Assembly: GCA_037445225.1 (NCBI GenBank)
Contig: JBBIKW010000008.1
Coordinates: forward strand, 113,486 to 177,485
DNA: 64,000 nucleotides
Direction: 5' to 3'
From: M3007 sp037445225
GTDB lineage: Bacteria; Bacteroidota; Bacteroidia; Chitinophagales; Saprospiraceae
The position numbers and the translations under genes are program-made. The notes under the pieces were generated by a model, which worked only from the letters and a program-made list of their open reading frames with translations, was not told the origin of the DNA and made no database searches. Positions 1 through 8,392 of the stretch are shown here, piece by piece; within the stretch, counting starts at the first letter, position 1, and each line of letters begins with the position of its first letter.

Positions 1-1
1 G

Positions 2-2002
2 GTCATTGAGGTGACCGACTTTTTCAAAGACGATAATCAGGTGTTTAGCCTGCCTCCTTTGGTTAAACAGCGCTACAAGATGGGCGAACTGCAAAAAGAC
101 CGCAGCTACGTTCAAAGCATACGCCCTTATCCGATCAACGTGGAGGTGCGCACCGTAAAGACGTATAAGGTAAGCGCCCCTTCGCTGCGCGAAGAGTCGC
201 CCGGCACGATTAACCTGTTGGGTGGGCTCAACGCTGGTGTAGTAACCTTCGAGATCAACAACTCCCTCATTCAGTTGCCTCGCCAGCTGGCCCGCAAGCG
301 CTACTTCGATCCGCGAGTAGGTTATTTTGCAACCGGGTATCAGGTGTACGACGATAACCAACAGCGCGTTGAAGACGAGACTATCATCGTTCGTTGGCGC
401 TTGGAACCCAAAAGCGAGGCCGACGCGCGCCGGCAGCAGCGCGGCGAGAAAATTGAACCCGCCAAACCCATCGTCTTTTACATCGACCCAGCCACACCGG
501 AAAAGTGGCGGCCCTATCTAAAGAAAGGCGTCGAAGACTGGCAGCCAGCCTTCGAACAAGCCGGCTGGAAAAACGCCATCATTGCCCGCGACTGGCCAGA
601 AGGTGATACAACAATGAGTTTAGAAGATGCTCGCTTTTCCGTAATCCGCTACTTTGCTTCCGATATCCAAAACGCTTACGGCCCTAACGTACACGACCCT
701 CGTACAGGCGAGATCATCGAAAGCCACATCGGCTGGTATCACAACGTGATGCGGCTGCTCAAGAATTGGTATACGACGCAAACGGCAGCAGTAGATCCTC
801 GTGCGCGCAGCAATGAACTTCCCGATACGCTCATGGGTGCCCTCATTCGCTTTGTGGCCGCCCATGAAGTGGGCCACACCTTAGGCTTGCGGCACAACTT
901 CGGCGCCAGTTACGCCACACCCGTGGAAAAGCTGCGCGACAAGGCTTTTACAGCTACTTACGGACACACTTCGTCTATCATGGACTACGCTCGCTTCAAC
1001 TACGTGGCGCAGCCCGAAGATGGCGCTGTCGATTTGATGCCCCGCGTGGGCGACTACGACCGATGGGCAATTGAATGGGGGTACAAACCTATCTACGGAA
1101 CAAAAGACGCTGAAGAAGACAGGAAGGTGCTCAACCGCTGGTACTTGGAAAAAGCAGCCAACAACCCGCGCTTGCACTTTCTAACAGAGTCAAACCCTTA
1201 CGACCCGCGCGCCCAGGCAGAAGACCTCGGCGATAATGCCGTGCTGGCTTCCGAATACGGCATTCGCAACCTTAAACGCATCTTGCCCAACGCTGCTCTG
1301 TGGACGCGCGAAGAGGCGCAGACCTACGAACGCGCTCAAGAGCTGTACGACAATGTCGTGGCGCAATTCAACCGCTATATCGGCCACGTGACCAAATGGG
1401 TAGGCGGCGTATTCGAGACGCCGAAAACATACGATCAGCCCGGCATAGTATACGAAGTAGCACCTGCCGAACGCCAGCGCGAAGCAGTTGCTTTCCTGCA
1501 TCAGCAGCTCTTCCAAACACCGGCGTGGCTCTTCGAACCGGCTGTCTTGCGCTTACTCAAGCCCGAAAGCGGCGTCAGCGCCTTACTCCGCCTGCAGGAA
1601 AACACCCTCAACAGTTTGCTCAGCCCACCGCGCCTACAGCGCATGTTCGAAAACGAGGCTCTGGACCCTAAGACATATACCGTAGCGCAACTTTTTGACG
1701 ACCTGCGCACGGGTATCTGGTCTGAGCTCAGCTCCCGAGAGCCCGTCAGCCTACAGCGGCGCAACCTGCAGAAAATGTTCATCGACAAGATGGGAAAGCT
1801 AATACAGCTTTCTCCTACTGCGGAGGTTCGGCAGAATACTCCCCTGTACTACTCCGATGCGCCCTCATTAGCCCTGGCTACACTAACGCAGCTGCAAGCG
1901 GAACTGAAGGTCGCCAGCAATACCGTTAGAGACGCAGCTTCTCAACGCCATTACCTCGACTGCTTGCGCCGCATCGAAGCGGTCTTGGCCATTGAAAAAT
2001 AA
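2..2002 (+). CDS. Zinc-dependent metalloprotease (Met-zincin/DUF5117-type), 5' partial
   Basis: Large metalloprotease whose reading frame stays open to the left edge, so the N-terminus (signal peptide and first domain) is missing. Counting from the GTG at base 11, the zinc site HEVGHTLGLRH lies at about residues 285-295; it fits HExxHxxGxxH, with three His ligands and the catalytic Glu. It is followed by the Met-turn SSIMDY near residue 324. This combination, with conserved sequence both before and after the site, fits the Bacteroidota family that carries DUF5117/DUF5118 and a Met-zincin (DUF4953) domain. Family members are usually secreted or periplasmic and about 800 residues long, so roughly 150 residues are probably lost. 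The substrate is unknown. A strong hairpin follows the stop codon. Confidence 0.85.
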   Translation, partial: VIEVTDFFKDDNQVFSLPPLVKQRYKMGELQKDRSYVQSIRPYPINVEVRTVKTYKVSAPSLREESPGTINLLGGLNAGVVTFEINNSLIQLPRQLARKRYFDPRVGYFATGYQVYDDNQQRVEDETIIVRWRLEPKSEADARRQQRGEKIEPAKPIVFYIDPATPEKWRPYLKKGVEDWQPAFEQAGWKNAIIARDWPEGDTTMSLEDARFSVIRYFASDIQNAYGPNVHDPRTGEIIESHIGWYHNVMRLLKNWYTTQTAAVDPRARSNELPDTLMGALIRFVAAHEVGHTLGLRHNFGASYATPVEKLRDKAFTATYGHTSSIMDYARFNYVAQPEDGAVDLMPRVGDYDRWAIEWGYKPIYGTKDAEEDRKVLNRWYLEKAANNPRLHFLTESNPYDPRAQAEDLGDNAVLASEYGIRNLKRILPNAALWTREEAQTYERAQELYDNVVAQFNRYIGHVTKWVGGVFETPKTYDQPGIVYEVAPAERQREAVAFLHQQLFQTPAWLFEPAVLRLLKPESGVSALLRLQENTLNSLLSPPRLQRMFENEALDPKTYTVAQLFDDLRTGIWSELSSREPVSLQRRNLQKMFIDKMGKLIQLSPTAEVRQNTPLYYSDAPSLALATLTQLQAELKVASNTVRDAASQRHYLDCLRRIEAVLAIEK

Positions 2003-2018
2003 AGCCGATGGCTCTGAC

Positions 2019-2053
2019 GCGAACGGGTCGGCCTGGGTGGCTGGCCCGTTCGC
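2019..2053 (+). terminator. Strong hairpin after the metalloprotease gene
   Basis: A 15-bp stem (GCGAACGGGTCGGCC pairing with GGCTGGCCCGTTCGC, two G-U pairs) closes a 5-base loop 16 bases past the stop codon. No clear T-run follows, so it may act as a transcript 3'-end stabiliser or a weak terminator. Confidence 0.5.
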
Positions 2054-2107
2054 CAAGTAGCTTTTGACTCCGAGTTTCCGCTTGCACTGACCGAAAAGAT
2101 TGCGCCT

Positions 2108-2986
2108 ATGCCTCTCCGCCCTTCCGAACTCATCCTAAACCTAGATGGGAGCGTATACCACCTTCGCTTACACCCGGATCAGGTAGCGCCCCTCCTGATC
2201 ACAGTAGGTGATCCAGACCGGGTAGAGCAGGTGAGCCGTTATTTCGATGCTGTAGAAAGTCGAGTGCAAAAGCGCGAGTTTATCACCCACACGGGTCGGA
2301 TTGGGCAGCTGCGGCTAAGCGTAATTTCTACGGGAATAGGCCCTGACAACATCGATATCGTCGTTCAGGAGATAGACGCTTTGTTCAACATAGACCTCCA
2401 CACCCGAACGGTAAAAGAGACTTTTACGCCGCTTACTTTTGTGCGCATAGGTACTGCCGGCGGCATACAGGCAGAGGTGCCCATAGATAGCTGGGTGGCT
2501 TCGACAGGAGGCATCGGATTAGACGGGTTGCTCCATGCGTATGAGGCGCCGGATCTACAGCGCCATCCTGTGGCCCAAGCATTTCACCGACACTTTGAAG
2601 CAATAGGCGGCTTATGGGTACCGCCTTATTTTGCTTCAGCAGACCCAGCGCTGGTCTCCCTTTTTGAGCGAGATTTTCACCTCGGGTATACGGTTACCAG
2701 TGGCGGCTTTTACGGCCCCCAGGGACGTCGATTGCGAGTGGGCTTGCGGTTGCCTCGCTATTTAGACCACTTGCAAACTTTTTCCCACGCCGGGCAGCGC
2801 GTACTCAACTTAGAAATGGAGACAGCGGCGCTCTTTGGGTTGTGCCATCTGTTAGGGCATCGCGCTATCTCTTTGAGCGCTATAATCGCCAATCGGGCAC
2901 TTGGACAGTTTAGCGCTCGGCCGGAAAAAAGCGTGCAGCAGCTTATTGTGGCGGCGTTAGAGCGGCTCGTTGCCCTAGCGCCCTGA
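2108..2986 (+). CDS. Nucleoside phosphorylase (uridine/purine phosphorylase family)
   Basis: Cytosolic enzyme of the NP-I family, which cleaves nucleosides with phosphate to give a free base and ribose-1-phosphate in nucleoside salvage. Visible motifs are the phosphate-binding GDPDRV near residue 37, STGIGPDN near 78, the core RIGTAGGIQ near 116, and LNLEMETAALFGL near 235, whose Glu-Met-Glu recognises ribose. At 292 residues it is slightly longer than E. coli Udp (253). Base specificity (uridine or purine) cannot be read from these motifs, so no symbol is given. Its last 12 bases overlap the convergent lipoprotein gene. Confidence 0.85.
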   Translation: MPLRPSELILNLDGSVYHLRLHPDQVAPLLITVGDPDRVEQVSRYFDAVESRVQKREFITHTGRIGQLRLSVISTGIGPDNIDIVVQEIDALFNIDLHTRTVKETFTPLTFVRIGTAGGIQAEVPIDSWVASTGGIGLDGLLHAYEAPDLQRHPVAQAFHRHFEAIGGLWVPPYFASADPALVSLFERDFHLGYTVTSGGFYGPQGRRLRVGLRLPRYLDHLQTFSHAGQRVLNLEMETAALFGLCHLLGHRAISLSAIIANRALGQFSARPEKSVQQLIVAALERLVALAP

Positions 2987-3997
2987 GCGCAGGTTGGTGC
3001 GCGCTTGCCCCCGAAGCAACATCGAACACCGCAAGCGCAGCGCCGACCGCTCCTGTTCGGTCAATCCTAAGGAAGTGTCGGCCAAGATGCTGTCGATCTC
3101 CGCCAGGATGCGCTCCAGCGGTTGCCAGTAGGCGCGCTCACCGTCGAGAATATCTTCAAGGATGAGGTTCCGGAAGTGGTCGATCTCCGCCTGGAAAAGC
3201 GACGCCCGTACGCGCATTTGCGCCAGGGAGTGGAGCGTTGCCCGATGATGGCCGGCACCGAGATTGCTGGCGCTCTCGGTCCAGCTGAGGGGAAAGACCC
3301 AAACGGGTAATGGCGACTCCATGCTGTCGATGGGATAGATCGTCAGGGCGAGGCGAGCAAAGAGGTCATCCTGTTCCCCTTCGGTTTGAGCAGCTGCTTG
3401 GGCAAACCGAGTAAAGTCCACGGCGATGCCGCCTCGATATCGCCGTAGGTAACTGAGGTAGGGGTCGAGCCAGCGCAGGCCGGGCCGGGCATCGGGGCTT
3501 GGTCGTCGTAGCCCATAACGCAGCCCGAAGAGTAGGCTATCGCGCAGCCCAAGGCCGATGCGAAAGTGTTGAGCCAAGGTCGTGTCGGTCTGTGGTCTCT
3601 CTTCAGCCCAACGGCGAAGACGCAGGGCTAATGCCCGTCCGAAAATAGCCTGTAACCGCTTATCGCACCGCCAACGTTGGAAGGCATCGGGGGCGGTATC
3701 CGGTTGGACAGCGCCGCCGAATACCCATCCTGTTTCTCCGCGCAAAGTGCGTACGCGTAACCAAGGCTCCCACAGCAAGGTATCGCCCCATAGGATGCCC
3801 GATAAGTAAGGACTGACTTCGCCCATGTCAAAAAGAGAAGTACCCGCCTCCATTAAACACACCACTGCACTGCCTTCGTCAGCAGCATGCCGAAGCGGCG
3901 TGGGCATCGTTGTTGTAAGACCGGGACGAGGCGTGCGGTCACAGGAGCCACCAAAAACAGCCGCCATAGCGGCAAAAACTATAACGCGAAAAATCAT
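2975..3997 (-). CDS. Lipoprotein with N-terminal SH3-like domain
   Basis: A 340-residue protein. Residues 1-19 form a type II signal peptide ending in the lipobox FGGSC, so it is probably lipid-anchored in the envelope. Residues of about 30-100 resemble a bacterial SH3 domain: a TPLR start, a tryptophan in LWEPWLRVRT, and the closing GETGWVFGGAV. The remaining ~240 residues are rich in Arg and Leu and match no family I recognise. No catalytic motif is visible. It runs convergently with the phosphorylase gene. Confidence 0.6.
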   Translation of the reverse strand: MIFRVIVFAAMAAVFGGSCDRTPRPGLTTTMPTPLRHAADEGSAVVCLMEAGTSLFDMGEVSPYLSGILWGDTLLWEPWLRVRTLRGETGWVFGGAVQPDTAPDAFQRWRCDKRLQAIFGRALALRLRRWAEERPQTDTTLAQHFRIGLGLRDSLLFGLRYGLRRPSPDARPGLRWLDPYLSYLRRYRGGIAVDFTRFAQAAAQTEGEQDDLFARLALTIYPIDSMESPLPVWVFPLSWTESASNLGAGHHRATLHSLAQMRVRASLFQAEIDHFRNLILEDILDGERAYWQPLERILAEIDSILADTSLGLTEQERSALRLRCSMLLRGQARTNLRSGR

Positions 3998-4381
3998 GTG
4001 GTATCAAAAGGCGTTAAAATTTCCATCTTTCCCGTTTCTTATCGCACCATATCGTATATTTTTTTTATTTAAACATAGAGGCAGTGTTTCCTTTTAAACT
4101 TTTTCTCTGCGCGCCTCGGTATCCTCTTTAGTGAGGTATTCACACCGCAAAGAGCACAAAGAAAGGCATCTTCCGAGCCCTTCATAAAAGCGGCTGTAAC
4201 TTTAGGTTCCCTCACTTTTTGTTTTTTGCACAAGTAGAAAAAAGCACCTCAACGTTCCCTATTTAACTTTGTAGCTCATGTTCTCTCTGAAAAGGCCATT
4301 TTTTGACGATATGTACTCCTATTTGTTTTTGAGTCGAGTAACCATAATTTTTGAGCCTTCGACGAACAAGCACCTGCCCGT
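3998..4381. other. Intergenic region with a promoter-like element and a possible dispersed repeat
   Basis: AT-rich divergent spacer between the lipoprotein and epimerase genes. TAACTTTG at 4264-4271 fits the Bacteroidota -7 element and lies about 110 bases before the epimerase start; no good -33 element is seen at the right spacing. Bases of about 4097-4166 contain ACCGCAAAGAGCACAAAG preceded by CTTTTTCTCTGCGC, which resembles a dispersed intergenic repeat. No coding sequence is seen. Confidence 0.4.
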
Positions 4382-5431
4382 ATGAAGACAGCTTTGATTT
4401 GCGGCGCAGGAGGTTTTATTGGTAGCCACCTGGCTCGGCGTTTAAAAGCAGAAGGTTACTACGTCCGAGGCGTCGACCTGTACTACCCTGCCTTTTCACC
4501 TACGGCTGCCGACGATTTTATCATAGGCGACCTACGCCAACCTGAAGTGTGCCGGCGTGTACTTGACCATTCCTTTGACGAGGTGTACCAGTTGGCGGCC
4601 GACATGGGCGGAGCAGGGTACATCTTTACCGGCGAAAACGATGCCGCCATCATGCATAATTCGGCGCTCATCAACCTGAACATAGTGCCGCTGTGTGTGC
4701 AACAACGGGTCGGCAAGGTATTTTACTCCTCATCGGCCTGCATATATCCGGCCTACAACCAGCAAGACCCAGACAACCCGCGCTGCAGTGAGGAGTCTGC
4801 CTATCCGGCACAGCCCGACAGCGAATACGGATGGGAAAAGCTGTTTAGCGAGCGCCTCTACCTGTCGTTTGCCCGCAACTACGGCTTGAAGGTTTATATT
4901 GCGCGCTTCCACAACATTTATGGGCCGGAAGGCGCTTGGTATGGCGGTCGAGAAAAAGCACCGGCGGCTCTTTGTCGGAAAGTAGCAGAGGCGCCCGAGG
5001 GTGGAGAGGTCGAAATTTGGGGCGATGGCCGGCAGACGCGCTCTTTCTTATACATCGATGAATGTATCGAAGCCATACGCCGTATGGTGGCTGCCGACTT
5101 TCCGGGCCCATTGAACATCGGATCGGATGAGATGGTTTCCATCAACGACTTAGCACTGAAAATCATCCGTATCTCGGGAAAGTCGCTTCGCTTGAAACAC
5201 GTCCCCGGCCCTGAAGGAGTGCGCGGAAGGAACTCCGACAATACGCTCATAAGAGAGGTACTTGGATGGGTCCCTCATTATGCCTTGGAGAAGGGCCTTC
5301 AAAAAACGTATGCTTGGATAGTCGGGCAGATAGAGGCAGTCAAAAAGCAGAATATACTCCAACAACCGTTGCCTTTCGAGGCGAACGGCGTAAGGATGCA
5401 TTGCAATGGAGCGGTGTGTCGAAACGAGTGA
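4382..5431 (+). CDS. GDP-mannose 3,5-epimerase-like NAD-dependent sugar epimerase
   Basis: Extended short-chain dehydrogenase/reductase of 349 residues. The Rossmann motif GAGGFIGSH is at residues 8-16. It closely resembles plant GDP-mannose 3,5-epimerase (GDP-D-mannose to GDP-L-galactose/L-gulose): DMGGAGYI near 74, SSACIYP with Cys120, the YxxxK pair Tyr149/Lys153, and GGREKAPAALCRK with Lys192. The Cys-Tyr-Lys-Lys spacings (29, 4 and 39) equal those of the plant residues C145, Y174, K178 and K217. In bacteria such enzymes probably make activated sugars for surface glycans. It ends 20 bases before murQ, so the two are probably co-transcribed. Substrate is inferred from motif match only. Confidence 0.75.
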   Translation: MKTALICGAGGFIGSHLARRLKAEGYYVRGVDLYYPAFSPTAADDFIIGDLRQPEVCRRVLDHSFDEVYQLAADMGGAGYIFTGENDAAIMHNSALINLNIVPLCVQQRVGKVFYSSSACIYPAYNQQDPDNPRCSEESAYPAQPDSEYGWEKLFSERLYLSFARNYGLKVYIARFHNIYGPEGAWYGGREKAPAALCRKVAEAPEGGEVEIWGDGRQTRSFLYIDECIEAIRRMVAADFPGPLNIGSDEMVSINDLALKIIRISGKSLRLKHVPGPEGVRGRNSDNTLIREVLGWVPHYALEKGLQKTYAWIVGQIEAVKKQNILQQPLPFEANGVRMHCNGAVCRNE

Positions 5432-5451
5432 TAGAAAAAACTGGGACGATT

Positions 5452-6258
5452 ATGGATTTGATCACCGAGCAGTCTTCGCCGCACCGGCATCTCGAAACCC
5501 TGAGCACCCGCGAGTTACTGGAGCGCATCAACGCAGAAGATAAGACGGTGCCTTGGGCGGTAGAACGCGCCTTGCCGCAGATTGAAGCGCTGGTGGAAGC
5601 CTTAGTGCCGCGCATGCGGGAAGGAGGGCGCCTCTTTTACATCGGAGCCGGTACAAGTGGGCGGTTGGGCATCGTAGATGCCTCGGAAATACCGCCTACT
5701 TATGGAGCACCACCCGGATGGGTTATCGGCATCATTGCGGGTGGGGATACGGCTATCCGAAAAGCGGTGGAGGGAGCCGAAGACAGCACCACTCAAGCCT
5801 GGGAGGACCTGTGTGCCCACCAGATCGATGAACAGGACTTTGTCATAGGCATTGCCGCTTCCGGCACTACGCCCTACGTCGTTCATGGTTTGCGCGCTTG
5901 TCGTTCGCGAGGCATCCCAACCGGGTGCATCACCTGTAACCCAGGAACCCCCATCTTAGCCGAGGCGGACTACCCGATCTTGGTGGTCGTTGGACCAGAG
6001 TTTGTGACCGGGAGCACGCGCATGAAAGCGGGCACCGCCCAAAAACTGGTGCTCAACATGATTTCCACGACAGCCATGATCCGACTGGGACGCGTACAAG
6101 ACAACAAGATGGTGGATATGCAGCTGAGCAACCAAAAGCTCATTGCCCGAGGCACGCGCATGGTAGCCCAAGCCACAGGTTTAGAAGAAGCGTCGGCCCG
6201 TGCGCTACTGCTCCAATACGGGAGTGTCCGCGAAGCTATTGCGGCTTTTAAACCTTGA
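5452..6258 (+). CDS. murQ: N-acetylmuramic acid 6-phosphate etherase
   Basis: Cytosolic SIS-domain enzyme that removes D-lactate from MurNAc-6-phosphate to give GlcNAc-6-phosphate in peptidoglycan recycling. The signature GAGTSGRLGIVDASE follows the start of the SIS fold, and TGSTRMKAGTAQKLVLNM is the second conserved block. The ATG at 5452 gives 268 residues, near the usual family length; a longer frame from 5266 overlaps the epimerase gene and lacks similarity. Transport and kinase partners (murP, anmK, nagZ) are not in the window. The 3' end overlaps lpxK by 11 bases on the opposite strand. Confidence 0.95.
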   Translation: MDLITEQSSPHRHLETLSTRELLERINAEDKTVPWAVERALPQIEALVEALVPRMREGGRLFYIGAGTSGRLGIVDASEIPPTYGAPPGWVIGIIAGGDTAIRKAVEGAEDSTTQAWEDLCAHQIDEQDFVIGIAASGTTPYVVHGLRACRSRGIPTGCITCNPGTPILAEADYPILVVVGPEFVTGSTRMKAGTAQKLVLNMISTTAMIRLGRVQDNKMVDMQLSNQKLIARGTRMVAQATGLEEASARALLLQYGSVREAIAAFKP

Positions 6259-7315
6259 ATTGGAGCAAAAAACGGCGGATCTCCGCCTGAAACGCCGCTT
6301 CGTCATCGCGGTCAAACACGACGCGTACGGGCAAAACAAATATAGGAAGCTGGTGTTTCCAAAAATAGTCGGCGTAGCGCTCTAAACGCGTGGCATCTTT
6401 CTCTGTAGTCAGCAATAGTTTGCGCTGCCCCGGAATAGCCTCGAAGCGACGGCGAATATCCTCCAAGTCGCTTTCCGTGAAATAATGGTGGTCGGCAAAT
6501 TCAAAGGCATATACGGCGCGCAGCTGGGTGCTGAGGTATTTCATCAGATAATCCGTGTGGGCAATAGCGCTTACCAACAAAGCATCGGTGTGCGGCTCCA
6601 AGATATACTGCACATCGGGGCGCAGAAGGTCGTAGGGCTCCTCGTATCGGTAACGCGAGAAAAACAGGCGTTGACGCGGTAGGGGCGATATTTCTCCCTT
6701 CATAGCCGTACGCTGTGCCTCCGAAAGGTCGGGGGGGCATTTCGTCACGATGATGATATCGGCGCGCCGATAGCTGCTTCGCCCTTCCCGCAGTCGCCCT
6801 GCAGGCAATAGCCAATCGCGCGTGAAGGGGCGTTCGTACTCGGTGAGAAGGATATTTAGCCCCGGCTCAATTGCCAGGTGTTGAAAAGCATCGTCCAACA
6901 GTATACATTGGATTTCAGGGTTCCGGCGAAGCAACTCAGGGACACCCAACACGCGGCTCTCGCTCACGCTGATGGGCACGTTAGGGAACTTGCGCTTAAA
7001 CTGAAGCGGCTCATCGCCTACCTCCTCGGCGGTATCGACAACGCTAACGGGTCGATAGCCTTGTGTGCGGCGGCCATAGCCCCGGCTAAGTACTGCTACC
7101 TCGAGGTATTGATCCAACCAACGCACCAGATATTCGATGTGCGGACTTTTTCCCGCTCCTCCTACGGTGAGGTTTCCCACTGAGATGATGGGAATGTTAA
7201 AGCGCGTTCGCTTGAGTACGCCTATGCGGTAAAGCGCGTGGCGTATTTCTACGGCAATGCCATACAACAGCGAGAAGGGCAAAAGCAGCAGCCGGATAAC
7301 GATATCCTCAGACAT
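6248..7315 (-). CDS. lpxK: Tetraacyldisaccharide 4'-kinase (lipid A biosynthesis)
   Basis: Inner-membrane enzyme that phosphorylates the 4' position of the lipid A disaccharide using ATP. The P-loop VGGAGKSP is at residues ~51-58, a family variant of GGTGKTP, and follows the conserved IISVGNLT. DDAFQH, the family's acidic/His motif, and LPAGRLREG come later. An N-terminal hydrophobic helix (about residues 5-25) fits membrane anchoring. The ATG at 7315 is chosen because an upstream in-frame GTG at 7324 lies beside the tRNA-Phe terminator. At 355 residues the length is normal. Confidence 0.93.
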   Translation of the reverse strand: MSEDIVIRLLLLPFSLLYGIAVEIRHALYRIGVLKRTRFNIPIISVGNLTVGGAGKSPHIEYLVRWLDQYLEVAVLSRGYGRRTQGYRPVSVVDTAEEVGDEPLQFKRKFPNVPISVSESRVLGVPELLRRNPEIQCILLDDAFQHLAIEPGLNILLTEYERPFTRDWLLPAGRLREGRSSYRRADIIIVTKCPPDLSEAQRTAMKGEISPLPRQRLFFSRYRYEEPYDLLRPDVQYILEPHTDALLVSAIAHTDYLMKYLSTQLRAVYAFEFADHHYFTESDLEDIRRRFEAIPGQRKLLLTTEKDATRLERYADYFWKHQLPIFVLPVRVVFDRDDEAAFQAEIRRFLLQFKV

Positions 7316-7324
7316 ATTCAGCAC

Positions 7325-7356
7325 AAAAAAGCCCGAAGGAACTCCTTCCTTCGGGC
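7325..7356 (-). terminator. Rho-independent terminator of tRNA-Phe
   Basis: Perfect 11-bp stem (GCCCGAAGGAA with TTCCTTCGGGC), 4-base loop and six T's, read on the minus strand 22 bases after the tRNA. Its T-run ends only 9 bases before the lpxK start codon. Confidence 0.9.
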
Positions 7357-7378
7357 TCGCACCGATTGATTAGCGATG

Positions 7379-7451
<73 letters not shown>

Positions 7452-7469
7452 CAATGGCCGATGCGGCTG

Positions 7470-7501
7470 CAAAGATAGGCTGCCTCTCTTCAAACCGACA
7501 A
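7470..7501 (-). promoter_or_regulatory. Promoter of tRNA-Phe
   Basis: On the minus strand TTG (-33) is followed after 21 bases by TATCTTTG, a perfect match to the Bacteroidota -7 element TAnnTTTG. The -7 element ends 18 bases before the tRNA. The tRNA-Cys gene has the same arrangement. Confidence 0.7.
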
Positions 7502-7516
7502 GCATTTTTACTTTTT

Positions 7517-7545
7517 TTTGCAAGAGGATAACTGCCATAATTTCG
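7517..7545 (+). promoter_or_regulatory. Candidate promoter of the M90-like gene
   Basis: TTTG, 17 bases, then TAATTTCG, one mismatch from TAnnTTTG. The element ends 7 bases before the ATG at 7553, implying a very short or absent leader. Confidence 0.4.
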
Positions 7546-7552
7546 CGCTGAA

Positions 7553-8389
7553 ATGCGTCAAACCTTTGCTACTTTACTTTTAGCGCCTTTTGTAGCGGGA
7601 GCCTTGTTCTTTCTGTATATGGCTTGGCAGGACAGCGACTATGCGCCGGCCATCATTCCCTTTGTGATAGGTGGAGCCGCGGTATGGATATTCAGCCCAC
7701 AGATCAACTGGTGGTGGTATTCGCGCCGACCTCCCGAGCTGCCTGCCGGCTTGCAACAGCTCATTGAGCGGAGCAGTGTTTTTTATCGAAATCTGTCGAG
7801 CGCGCAAAAACAACGGTTTCGGCAACGCGTCGCTCTGTTTACGATGGCGGTCGATTGGATACCCATGGGCTGGCCAGAAGAGCGAGTTCCCTTAGATATT
7901 CAGATAGGATTGGCTATTCAGGCAGTTACGCTGACGTTTAACGAACCCAAATTTTTGTTTGATGCCTTTGAAAAGGTCGTCGTTTATCCTCGACCTTTCC
8001 CTTCTCCGGAGCACGACTATTTGCACGCTTCTGAGCTGTATGCTCCCGATGGCTGTTTGCTTTTTTCTGCCGAGCAGCTGATGATAAGCCTCCTGCAGCC
8101 GGGCAGCATGTACAACATTGGGATGCATGAGTACGCGCGGGCGTTCATACGGATGTATCCCAACAAGCCCTACCCTATCCTGTTAGACTCCGCTGAGATA
8201 TGGAGCCGCTTAGAGGCCTGCAGCCGCATGTCGCGCGCTCACGTCGAGTCGGTAATAGGCATTGCGGGCGTAGAGCCGCTACCGGTAGCGATTCACCACT
8301 ATTTCTCCTTCCCGCAGCGCTTTCGCGCAGAGATGCCTGAAGCTGCTGCTGCTTTAGACGAAGTTTTTTCTGGCCCTCTTGGGTCCTAA
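7553..8389 (+). CDS. M90/MtfA-like membrane protein with degenerate zinc motif
   Basis: A 278-residue protein with two N-terminal membrane segments (about residues 5-24 and 31-48) and a cytosolic part resembling Peptidase_M90 (MtfA family). The pattern of helices, EPKFLFDAFEKVVVYP and then NIGMHEYARAF follows the MtfA layout. Active members have HEFxH at this place; here residues 192-196 read HEYAR, so the second zinc-ligand His is Arg. The usual later Glu in the LD..DG segment is not recognisable either. It may be a non-catalytic relative. It is 3 bases from recO and surely co-transcribed with it. Confidence 0.6.
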   Translation: MRQTFATLLLAPFVAGALFFLYMAWQDSDYAPAIIPFVIGGAAVWIFSPQINWWWYSRRPPELPAGLQQLIERSSVFYRNLSSAQKQRFRQRVALFTMAVDWIPMGWPEERVPLDIQIGLAIQAVTLTFNEPKFLFDAFEKVVVYPRPFPSPEHDYLHASELYAPDGCLLFSAEQLMISLLQPGSMYNIGMHEYARAFIRMYPNKPYPILLDSAEIWSRLEACSRMSRAHVESVIGIAGVEPLPVAIHHYFSFPQRFRAEMPEAAAALDEVFSGPLGS

Positions 8390-8392
8390 ATC

